Of a DNA stretch of 9,609 nucleotides, positions 1 through 5,460 are shown one piece after another. The DNA is from Syntrophaceae bacterium. GTDB lineage: Bacteria; Desulfobacterota; SM23-61. The stretch lies in contig PMCE01000556.1 of NCBI GenBank assembly GCA_003154025.1, forward strand, positions 11,222 to 20,830. The letters are read 5' to 3'. Position 1 is the first letter of the stretch. Each line of letters starts with the position of its first letter. The notes under the pieces were generated by a model that ran no database searches, was not told the DNA's origin, and was given only the letters and a program-made list of their open reading frames with translations. A program made the translations under genes and the position numbers.

Positions 1-14
1 AAAGGAGGTTCCCC

Positions 15-254
15 ATGGCGGTTTCAGCGTACGTTCTGATCCGAGTCGAGGCGGACAAGACCAAGAGCGCCTTCGAAGCTCTGACCAAGCTCAAGGAAGT
101 GAAGACCGCCCACACCGTAACGGGTCCCTTCGACATCATCCTGCTGGCGGAGGCCAAGAACCTCCACGAGCTGGGGGAGGCCATCCTCACCAAAATCCGG
201 GGAACGGACGGGGTCTCCCGGACCATGACCTGTGTGACGGTGGAGAAAGGGTAG
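15..254 (+). CDS. Stand-alone Lrp/AsnC ligand-binding (RAM) domain protein
   Basis: This 79-residue protein consists of a single RAM (AsnC_trans_reg) domain, the effector-binding alpha/beta fold of Lrp/AsnC regulators, without the N-terminal helix-turn-helix. The family pattern is visible: a first strand (about 4-11), a helix (about 18-28), the turn VTGPFD (35-40) with Gly37 and Asp40, a strand IILLAEA (41-47), a helix (48-61) and a last strand with GVSRTMTCV (66-74). Family knowledge: such single-domain proteins assemble as dimers or higher oligomers, bind amino acids or similar small molecules, and may modulate full-length Lrp proteins. They are unlikely to bind DNA alone. The ATG at 15 follows an excellent AAAGGAGG Shine-Dalgarno at 1-8. 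The promoter and any upstream partner lie outside the window. The family call is firm; the ligand and target are unknown. Confidence 0.85.
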   Translation: MAVSAYVLIRVEADKTKSAFEALTKLKEVKTAHTVTGPFDIILLAEAKNLHELGEAILTKIRGTDGVSRTMTCVTVEKG

Positions 255-259
255 AGGGG

Positions 260-365
260 AAAAGCGTGCTGCCGTGCTGCGGTTCTGGGGTGCTGCTGTG
301 CTTCTGTTCGTATCGATGCGGTTAACCGCAGCACCGCAACACGGCAGCACCGCAGCACGCCTTTT
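260..365. repeat. Word-type inverted repeat A (GTGCTGC / GCAGCAC)
   Basis: The spacer after the RAM gene is built from one heptamer. GTGCTGC occurs at 266-272, 274-280 and 290-296, and its complement GCAGCAC at 328-334, 344-350 and 352-358. The outer arms (about 260-283 and 341-365) pair with only a few mismatches, and a perfect 14-bp palindrome, TGCGGTTAACCGCA, lies inside at 317-330. The 3' arm runs into CCTTTT, so the RNA could act as a weak Rho-independent terminator for the RAM gene. The repeat structure is read directly from the sequence; the terminator role is inferred. Confidence 0.75.
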
Positions 366-436
366 GCGTTAGGTCTTCTACATGGCCTTCTTTACCGGCA
401 GGAATTTTTCCTGGGGGGGATCTGGAAATTGTTTGC

Positions 437-458
437 CCGTCGAGCGACGGAGGAAAGG
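437..458 (+). promoter_or_regulatory. Hairpin overlapping the ribosome binding site of the EF-Tu-like gene
   Basis: CCGTC (437-441) pairs with GACGG (446-450) around a GAGC loop. The 3' arm runs straight into the Shine-Dalgarno stretch (449-458), so two of its G residues would be paired. A second small hairpin, CAGGAA/TTCCTG (399-404 and 408-413), lies upstream. The pairing is visible; a role in limiting translation is only inferred, since a 5-bp stem is weak. Confidence 0.3.
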
Positions 459-460
459 CA

Positions 461-1033
461 ATGGACAGGGCGAGGGAATTCCGGTTTGTAGCCAACAAGG
501 TCTATACCATTCCCGGCAAGGGGGTGGTCGTGACCGGCAGGGTGGAGAAGGGAGCGGTCTCGGTTGGCGATGAGATCGGGTTCATCGGTACCGATGGGCA
601 GATGACCCGCGCAACCGTTACGGCCATCGAGGTATCCCGCCGCCTGGTGGAAGAGGCTCAAGCGGGACAGGAAGCCAGCATCCTTCTCGAAGGCACCCGC
701 AAGAACCAGATCACTCCGGGGGCCGTGCTGATGGAAGCCCCGGAAGCCCCTCCGATGCCGGTGACCCCGGCGCCCGCGCAAACAGTTCGGTATACAAGGG
801 ACGAACCCCCTCCCCCTCCCTCCTCGGCCAAGCCCATTTCCCCTGCTTCCGGATTGGGGCGCTTCTTTTTTCTTATCCTGATCGGTGTTTTCGTACTTTT
901 CCTCCTGCTTTTCGCCCAGGGGAAGGTGGACAAGCAAAAACTGGACCCCAGGAGATGGGACCCGAAAAAGAAATTGACGAGTATTCAGCCGTCACCAGAC
1001 CGCTTTCAGCAATCAGCTCTCAGCTACCGCTGA
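461..1033 (+). CDS. EF-Tu domain-II-like protein with C-terminal membrane anchor
   Basis: This 190-residue protein has three parts. Residues about 5-95 resemble domain II of translational GTPases of the EF-Tu/SelB type: the VYTIPGKGVVVTGRVEKG stretch (14-31) matches the EF-Tu 'ITGRGTVVTGRVERG' signature, followed by VGDEIGFIG (35-43), TRATVTAIEV (49-58), AQAGQEASILLEG (66-78) and ITPGAVL (84-90). Residues about 93-130 are a proline/alanine-rich linker including PPPPP (116-120). Residues about 135-152 form one very hydrophobic helix, followed by a basic tail. No GTP-binding G domain (no P-loop, DxxG or NKxD) and no domain III are present, so it is not an elongation factor. The beta-barrel is probably cytoplasmic and anchored by its C-terminus; topology is inferred. 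The ATG at 461 has the Shine-Dalgarno GGAGGAAAGG (449-458). The last ~8 codons and the stop fall in repeat C. Function is unknown; the fold assignment is fairly sure. Confidence 0.8.
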   Translation: MDRAREFRFVANKVYTIPGKGVVVTGRVEKGAVSVGDEIGFIGTDGQMTRATVTAIEVSRRLVEEAQAGQEASILLEGTRKNQITPGAVLMEAPEAPPMPVTPAPAQTVRYTRDEPPPPPSSAKPISPASGLGRFFFLILIGVFVLFLLLFAQGKVDKQKLDPRRWDPKKKLTSIQPSPDRFQQSALSYR

Positions 1034-1035
1034 TT
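1004..1035. repeat. Word-type inverted repeat C (AATCAGC / GCTGATT)
   Basis: AATCAGC at 1011-1017 and GCTGATT at 1029-1035 form a perfect 7-bp inverted repeat around a loop that contains further CAGCT words; TTTCAGC lies just upstream. It is smaller than elements A, B and D but similar in style. It overlaps the end of the EF-Tu-like reading frame and contains its TGA stop (1031-1033). Confidence 0.5.
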
Positions 1036-1073
1036 ACGCTAATCAACCCGTCGCTATTTTATTGGAGCTCTTC

Positions 1074-2087
1074 GTGGAAAAGGTCAGACTCGGCCGGACG
1101 AATCTTACGGTGAAGAAGCTGGGGTGGGGAGGAATCCCCATCCAGCGGGTGAGCGAGGAACTGGCGGTATCCGTCATCCGGGAAGCGGTGGAACTGGGCG
1201 TAGACCTCCTCGACACGGCCCGGGCCTATACGAGCAGCGAGCGCAAGATCGGATTGGCGCTGCAGAAGACTTCCCGGCCCGTCATCCTTTCCTCGAAATC
1301 CAATAACCGGACGGAAAAGATCTATGACGATGTTCAAGTAAGCCTGGGCCTGCTTCGGGTGAAAAAAATTCATATCTACCACCTTCATAATGTGTCAAAG
1401 GCGGAGGATTATGAAAAGGTCATGGGGCCCGGGGGCGCCTACCAGGGATTACAGAAAGCCAAGTCCGAGGGGTTCATCGACCACATCGGGATCACGAGCC
1501 ACAGCCTGGATATCATGGAGAGGGCTCTTCGGGATGATCATTTTGGGGTAATCATGGTCTGTTACAGCTTTCTCGAGCCGGACGCCGCAAGGAGGATCTT
1601 CCCGACGGCGAAGGCTAAGGATGTGGGAGTCCTGGCCATGAAACCCTTCTCCGGCGGAGTCATCGAAGACAGCGGCCTGGCCCTGCGGTATGTCCTGTCG
1701 ACTCCGGATGTCGTTTCCATCCCGGGCTCGGAGACGGTGGAAAAAGCGCGGGAGAATTGGAGAATCTACGCCGCGGGGCAGCCTCTCACCGAGGCGGACC
1801 AGGCCCGCATTCAGCAGATGAGGCAGCAGTTCGACCGGCAGTTCTGCCGGCGCTGCGATTACTGCCAGCCCTGCTCTCAGGGGATTAACATTCAGCTCAT
1901 GATGGGGATCAAATCGGTCATCAAGCGGTTTGGGAACCCCGACGAGATCGCCTGGGTCAAAGGGATGGCCGAGAAAGCCCGGGATTGCACGGAGTGCGGC
2001 GACTGCCTGCCCCGGTGTCCCTACCAGTTACCCATTCCGGAACTGATCAAGAAGAACCTGGAGTGGTATGATAGCTTAAAAAAATAG
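1074..2087 (+). CDS. Aldo/keto reductase with C-terminal [4Fe-4S] cluster motifs
   Basis: This is an NAD(P)H-type aldo/keto reductase of the iron-sulfur-containing class (COG1453-like), probably cytoplasmic, reducing an aldehyde or ketone or oxidising an alcohol. From the GTG at 1074 it is 337 residues. The catalytic tetrad is intact: Asp47 and Tyr52 in LLDTARAY, Lys75 in LSSKS, His105 in YHLHN. Residues 258-267 carry CX2CX2CX2C and 305-315 carry CX2CX2CX3C followed by Pro, the second being a classic [4Fe-4S] pattern, so electron transfer to or from ferredoxin-like partners is plausible. A TTG at 1062 would give four more residues, but GTG is preferred because GGAG (1064-1067) sits six bases before it and the protein then begins like other family members (xEKVRLGRTNL). 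It lies 40 bp after the EF-Tu-like gene. Its substrate cannot be read from the sequence. Confidence 0.88.
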   Translation: MEKVRLGRTNLTVKKLGWGGIPIQRVSEELAVSVIREAVELGVDLLDTARAYTSSERKIGLALQKTSRPVILSSKSNNRTEKIYDDVQVSLGLLRVKKIHIYHLHNVSKAEDYEKVMGPGGAYQGLQKAKSEGFIDHIGITSHSLDIMERALRDDHFGVIMVCYSFLEPDAARRIFPTAKAKDVGVLAMKPFSGGVIEDSGLALRYVLSTPDVVSIPGSETVEKARENWRIYAAGQPLTEADQARIQQMRQQFDRQFCRRCDYCQPCSQGINIQLMMGIKSVIKRFGNPDEIAWVKGMAEKARDCTECGDCLPRCPYQLPIPELIKKNLEWYDSLKK

Positions 2088-2155
2088 CTCATAGCTGATA
2101 GCTCATGGCTCATAGTCGCATAAGCTATTTGCAATGAGCTATGAGCCATGAGCTA
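2085..2155. repeat. Word-type inverted repeat B (AGCTCAT / ATGAGCT)
   Basis: A perfect 17-bp inverted repeat, 2099-2115 with 2139-2155, encloses a 23-base loop. The arms are themselves made of a short word: AGCTCAT at 2086-2092 and 2100-2106, GGCTCAT at 2107-2113, ATGAGCT at 2134-2140 and 2148-2154, and ATGAGCC at 2141-2147. The element begins at the TAG stop of the aldo/keto reductase and ends five bases before the next Shine-Dalgarno. No T-run follows on the plus strand, so it is not a standard terminator in that direction. Confidence 0.85.
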
Positions 2156-2172
2156 CTCTGGGGAGAACCTGG

Positions 2173-2481
2173 ATGGTTTTCTTTTTTATCCTTATTTACT
2201 TGGCTCCGCTGGTCATTGCCCTCTGGGTGTTCTACGACTCCCAAAAGCACGGGTACACCTTCACCCAGGGGCTTTTCTGGGCCATCGGCGTCTTCTTCGT
2301 CCTGATTGTCTTCCTCCCCCTCTACCTCTCTCGGCGGAATAAGAGAAGGCAGCACGCCCCGGGCCCGGGGCAAATCCCCATTCCCCCTTCTTCCACTCCC
2401 TGTTTCTATTGCGGTCAACCCTACCAGGGCGACCCCAAGATCTGTCCCCACTGCGGTCAAAACCTGAAGATCAATAGATGA
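2173..2481 (+). CDS. Small membrane protein with two TM helices and a C-terminal zinc ribbon
   Basis: This 102-residue protein has hydrophobic helices at about 3-20 and 33-52, a basic segment RRNKRRQ (54-60), a proline-rich linker (62-76), and a zinc-ribbon module: CFYCGQ (Cys77, Cys80) and CPHCGQN (Cys91, Cys94). The four cysteines fit one structural zinc site. The positive segment after the second helix suggests that both the basic tail and the ribbon are cytoplasmic (positive-inside rule), so the two helices form a hairpin. The ATG at 2173 follows GGGGAGA at 2160-2166. The gene follows the iron-sulfur aldo/keto reductase in the same direction across repeat B, and a hairpin follows its stop. 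No specific family function is recognised; such proteins are usually annotated as zinc-ribbon domain-containing. Confidence 0.75.
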   Translation: MVFFFILIYLAPLVIALWVFYDSQKHGYTFTQGLFWAIGVFFVLIVFLPLYLSRRNKRRQHAPGPGQIPIPPSSTPCFYCGQPYQGDPKICPHCGQNLKINR

Positions 2482-2485
2482 AGAA

Positions 2486-2537
2486 GGGGCCGACCGCCTT
2501 ATCCTTTGGCCCAGGAAGGTCGGCCCCGCTTTCGGGG
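2486..2537. terminator. Hairpins between the convergent zinc-ribbon and thiolase genes
   Basis: A perfect 10-bp stem, GGGGCCGACC (2486-2495) with GGTCGGCCCC (2518-2527), begins four bases after the zinc-ribbon stop. A second stem, CCCCG (2524-2528) with CGGGG (2533-2537), shares the 3' arm, so the two cannot form together. No T-run follows on the plus strand, so termination there may be imperfect or Rho-assisted. Read on the minus strand, the large stem is followed by a T-rich stretch and could back up the thiolase terminator. Confidence 0.5.
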
Positions 2538-2540
2538 GGG

Positions 2541-2587
2541 ACAAGAAAAATGAAAAATCTGCCGGGAGGGATAAAGCGTCTCCCGGC
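2541..2587 (-). terminator. Rho-independent terminator of the thiolase gene
   Basis: Ten bases after the thiolase stop, on the minus strand, a perfect 8-bp G+C-rich stem forms from 2580-2587 and 2561-2568 with an 11-base loop. It is followed directly by a T-rich tract (complement of 2541-2560, reading AGATTTTTCATTTTTCTTGT). Position, stem and U-tract all fit an intrinsic terminator. Confidence 0.8.
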
Positions 2588-2596
2588 CGGAATTCT

Positions 2597-3820
2597 TCAA
2601 TTCCCCAGCCACTCGACGATCGTCGCTTCCCCTTGCCCGACTCCGACGCAGAGAGTCACCAGCCCGTAATAGGGCCGCTTTTCCTTGGGTGCCCGGCGCC
2701 GCATCTCGTGGACCAGGGTGGTCATCAAGCGGGCCCCGCTGCATCCCAGGGGATGCCCCAGAGCCACGGCCCCGCCGTTCACGTTGGTAATCTCGTGGCG
2801 GAATCCCAGCTCTTTCATCACCGCGAGGGCCTGCACGGCAAAGGCTTCGTTCAATTCGATCAGGCCGATCTTGTCTAGGGTGAGCCCGGCGCGTGCCAGG
2901 GCCTTGCGGGTGGCATGGATGGGGCCGAGCCCCATGACCCGCGGTTCCACTCCGGCGGCCGCCGCGCAGACCACCCGGGCCAGCGGTTTCAGACCCAGTT
3001 CGCGGGCTTTTTTGTCGCTCATCAGCAGGACCGCCGCCGCCCCGTCGTTGATCCCGGAGGAGTTCCCTGCGGTCACCGTGCCGCCAGCCCGGAAGGCCGG
3101 CCGGAGTTTGCCCAGGATCTCCATGGAGGTGTCCGCCCGCGGGTGTTCATCCCGGCTGACCAGGAGGGGATCCTTTCCCCGCTGGGGGACCGGCACGGAA
3201 ACGATCTCCTCGGCGAATTTCCCCGAGTCGATGGCCGCCACCGCCCGCCGGTGGCTCTCCAGCGAGAAGCGATCCTGTTCTTCCCGGGAGATGGTGCGGG
3301 TGAGTTCATAGATGTTTTCCGCCGTTTCTCCCATGGAATCGATGCCGTATTTCTCCTTCATCTTGGGGTTGGGAAACCGCCAGCCGATGGTGGTGTCGAA
3401 CACGGTCACATTGCCGAAGGACCACTCCGGGTAGGTCTTGGGCATGACGTAGGGAGCGCGGGTCATCACTTCGACACCCCCGCCGACGTACACATCGCCC
3501 TCTCCGGCTTTGATGGCCCTCGATGCGGCGTTGATCGCGGAGAGGCCCGAGGCGCAGAGACGGTTGAAGGTTACGCCCCCGACCGCGATCGGATAACCCG
3601 CGAGCAGCAAGGCCATCCGGGCCACGTCCCGGTTATCTTCGCCGGCTTGATTCGCGCAGCCCAAGTAAACTTCCTCGACCAGCGCCGCGTCCACTTTGGC
3701 CCGCTTCACGACCTCCGCGAGCACCAGGGCGGCCAGGTCGTCGGGCCGAACCAACTTCAAAATTCCCCCGTGACGTCCGATGGGGGTGCGCACTGCTTCT
3801 ACAATGACAGCTTCGGGCAT
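2597..3820 (-). CDS. Thiolase (acetyl-CoA acyltransferase / acetyltransferase family)
   Basis: This is a full-length, 407-residue thiolase that joins or splits beta-ketoacyl-CoA with CoA, either for the last step of fatty-acid beta-oxidation or for acetoacetyl-CoA formation. The catalytic residues are in place: nucleophile Cys89 in NRLCASGL, the NEAF motif (324-327), His356 in [14 protein letters not shown], and Cys391 in CVGVGQGEA. The last motif has Val where CxGGGxG is more usual. The N-terminus [16 protein letters not shown] is typical. Length and motifs favour a degradative (FadA/PcaF-like) or biosynthetic thiolase over an SCP2-type one; chain-length preference cannot be decided. The ATG at 3820 follows AGGAGG. 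The gene stands alone, with a promoter upstream and a terminator downstream, and no other beta-oxidation gene lies beside it. Confidence 0.93.
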   Translation of the reverse strand: MPEAVIVEAVRTPIGRHGGILKLVRPDDLAALVLAEVVKRAKVDAALVEEVYLGCANQAGEDNRDVARMALLLAGYPIAVGGVTFNRLCASGLSAINAASRAIKAGEGDVYVGGGVEVMTRAPYVMPKTYPEWSFGNVTVFDTTIGWRFPNPKMKEKYGIDSMGETAENIYELTRTISREEQDRFSLESHRRAVAAIDSGKFAEEIVSVPVPQRGKDPLLVSRDEHPRADTSMEILGKLRPAFRAGGTVTAGNSSGINDGAAAVLLMSDKKARELGLKPLARVVCAAAAGVEPRVMGLGPIHATRKALARAGLTLDKIGLIELNEAFAVQALAVMKELGFRHEITNVNGGAVALGHPLGCSGARLMTTLVHEMRRRAPKEKRPYYGLVTLCVGVGQGEATIVEWLGN

Positions 3821-4292
3821 GGTTGAAATCCTCCTGATAGTTTCAATTACGGGATTCTTCTTGCGTAAGAGTCCTCTTTCTTTATAATCTAATCTCCGGC
3901 GTCATGTCAACTCGGGGATTGCCGTATTGCAGACCTTAGACCAAGGACTTCAGACATCCGACGAAAGGAAAAACGGCCAAGGATTCCCCCACGCGACAGG
4001 GCCATGAGCGGGAAAGATCGCGGAGTTCGAAAAGGATAGCCGCGACGCAAAGATCACCCACCCATCTGCATTTTTCCGTTTTTCACCCGATCGATGGATA
4101 TCCCCTTCCCATCGATCCGTATTCTGAGCTTCTCACCGTTTTGCGGTGATGAAATGCCTTATCGCTCTATCTGGGCGGCAATAAAAAACCGGGGAAACCG
4201 ATATGAATCCCATTTTTTGGAGGATGCAAAAATCTGGAAATGGTGATATAGGTCTATAAAAAAAGCCCATTGATTCAGCAGGAGGTCAGAAC
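3821..4292. other. 472-bp divergent intergenic region with small hairpins
   Basis: This spacer separates the thiolase from the second aldo/keto reductase and holds no credible ORF. Besides the thiolase promoter it has two perfect hairpins on the side of the reductase gene: GATCGATGG/CCATCGATC (4089-4097 and 4109-4117, 11-base loop) and TCACCG/CGGTGA (4133-4138 and 4144-4149). The last 100 bases are A+T-rich. A consensus AGGAGG (4280-4285) precedes the reductase ATG. I found no convincing -35/-10 pair for the plus-strand gene. The hairpins could belong to a long leader or to an operator; neither is proven. Confidence 0.5.
3882..3910 (-). promoter_or_regulatory. Sigma70-type promoter of the thiolase gene
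   Basis: On the minus strand there is a consensus -35, TTGACA (3905-3910), a 17-base spacer, and TTATAA (3882-3887) as the -10. Transcription would start near 3875, giving a leader of about 55 bases before the thiolase ATG. The plus strand of the same -10 reads TATAAT (3883-3888) with a poor TTGCGT 16 bases upstream, so weak divergent activity is possible. Confidence 0.65.
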
Positions 4293-5360
4293 ATGGAATA
4301 CAGGAAGATGGGAAGGACGGGGCTGAAGGTTTCGACTTTCTGCCTGGGAACGATGACTTTTGGCCGCCAGGTGGAGGAGAAGCTGTCCCTCCGGATCATG
4401 GAGCGGGCCCTGGAGGCGGGGGTCAACTTCATCGATACGGCGGATATGTATGTGAACGGAGTGACCGAGCAGATCGTGGCCAAGGCCATCCAGGGGAGGC
4501 GGGACTCTCTGGTGCTGGCCTCCAAGGCCGGCCACCTGAGGAAACTGGCCCCTCAATTTGGAGAGCAGAAAGTCTCCGGGCCCCTCGACCTGGCGCGGCC
4601 GAAGCCTTTCACCCCCTGGCCGGGGGGCGAAGGAACGGGCCCGAATGACATGGGGCTTTCCCGCAAGCACATTATGCAGGCGGTGGAGGGGAGCCTGAAA
4701 AGGCTGGGGACGGATTATCTGGACATATACTATGCCCACATGCCCGACTATGACACTCCGCTGGAGGAAACGATCCGGGCCATGGATGACCTGGTTCGGC
4801 AGGGAAAAGTCCGGTACCTGGGCTGCTCCAACTTCCGCGCCTTTCAGCTGTGCAAGGCCCTGTGGATCAGTGACAAGCACAACCTGGCCCGGTGGGATGT
4901 CATCCAGCCTCCTTTCAACTTGCTGACCCGGGACATCGAGTATGAATTGCTTCCCCTTTGCCGCGAAGAAGGCATCGGCGTATGTCCCTTCAGCCCCATA
5001 GCGGCCGGCCTCCTCACGGGGAAATACGAAAAAGGCAGCGCCCCCCTGGAAGGGGCCCGCTTCAGCCTGGCGAAATTGGGATACACCTATAACCAGAAGT
5101 ACTGGGACGAGCTGAACTTTGCCGCCGTGGAACAGCTGGGCAAAATCGCCGCCGACCACGGCAAAAGCCTGTCCCAGTTCGCCTTGGCCTGGGTGTTGAA
5201 AACTCCGGGGATCACTTCCATCGTCAACGGGGCAACCACCATGGCCCAGCTCGAGGAGAACCTGGGGGCCGTGAATATCAAGCTTTCCAAAGAAGAAATG
5301 GACGCCTGCGACGAAGTCTGGAAAATGCTGAGGCCGCCGAGGTTATTTTACGGGAGATAA
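4293..5360 (+). CDS. Aldo/keto reductase (YajO / Kv-beta-like group)
   Basis: This 355-residue NADP(H)-dependent oxidoreductase has the (beta/alpha)8 aldo/keto reductase fold. It starts with the typical MEYRKMGRTGLKVSTFCLGT, and the catalytic tetrad is Asp48 and Tyr53 (IDTADMY), Lys78 (ASKAG) and His149 (YYAHM). Cofactor-site motifs are GCSNF (177-181), PFSPIAAGLLTGKY (232-245) and the C-terminal SIVNGATTMAQLEENL (309-324). An extra proline/glycine-rich loop at about 85-119 lies after beta-strand 3, where relatives usually have a shorter segment. It lacks the Fe-S domain of the reductase at 1074-2087, so the two are different subfamilies, not a recent duplication. The ATG at 4293 follows AGGAGG at 4280-4285. 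It stands alone between a long spacer and repeat D. The substrate is unknown. Confidence 0.9.
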   Translation: MEYRKMGRTGLKVSTFCLGTMTFGRQVEEKLSLRIMERALEAGVNFIDTADMYVNGVTEQIVAKAIQGRRDSLVLASKAGHLRKLAPQFGEQKVSGPLDLARPKPFTPWPGGEGTGPNDMGLSRKHIMQAVEGSLKRLGTDYLDIYYAHMPDYDTPLEETIRAMDDLVRQGKVRYLGCSNFRAFQLCKALWISDKHNLARWDVIQPPFNLLTRDIEYELLPLCREEGIGVCPFSPIAAGLLTGKYEKGSAPLEGARFSLAKLGYTYNQKYWDELNFAAVEQLGKIAADHGKSLSQFALAWVLKTPGITSIVNGATTMAQLEENLGAVNIKLSKEEMDACDEVWKMLRPPRLFYGR

Positions 5361-5459
5361 AATTGCGGATTGCGCAATAGCAGAACAGGGTCCAGAATCC
5401 AGAATGGGAAATCTTGATTCTGACTCCTGAATTCTGGGTTGATCCGCATCCAATTCTGA
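5361..5459. repeat. Word-type inverted repeat D (CCAGAAT / ATTCTGG)
   Basis: The spacer between the convergent reductase and dctM is an imperfect inverted repeat. CCAGAAT is in tandem at 5392-5398 and 5399-5405, and the opposite word occurs as ATTCTGA (5417-5423), ATTCTGG (5431-5437) and ATTCTGA (5453-5459). An outer pair, TGCGGAT (5364-5370) and ATCCGCA (5442-5448), extends the stem, and ATTGCGCAAT (5369-5378) is a perfect palindrome. On the minus strand it ends in a short T-run (GCAATTTTATC), so it may terminate the transporter operon. Confidence 0.7.
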
Positions 5460-5460
5460 T

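Noticed and set aside
260..365. A possible CRISPR array or tandem repeat
   Set aside because: The repeated unit is only seven bases, occurs in both orientations and has no regular spacers, and no cas genes are present.
392..937. A 181-codon open frame on the minus strand
   Set aside because: It is antisense to the EF-Tu-like gene; the product is low-complexity Gly/Arg/His-rich without a family match.
2915..3826. A 303-codon open frame on the plus strand
   Set aside because: It is antisense to the thiolase, with a His/Gly/Arg-rich product typical of an antisense shadow in a G+C-rich gene.
4275..5159. A 294-codon open frame on the minus strand
   Set aside because: It is antisense to the second aldo/keto reductase, which has the full catalytic tetrad and a consensus ribosome site.
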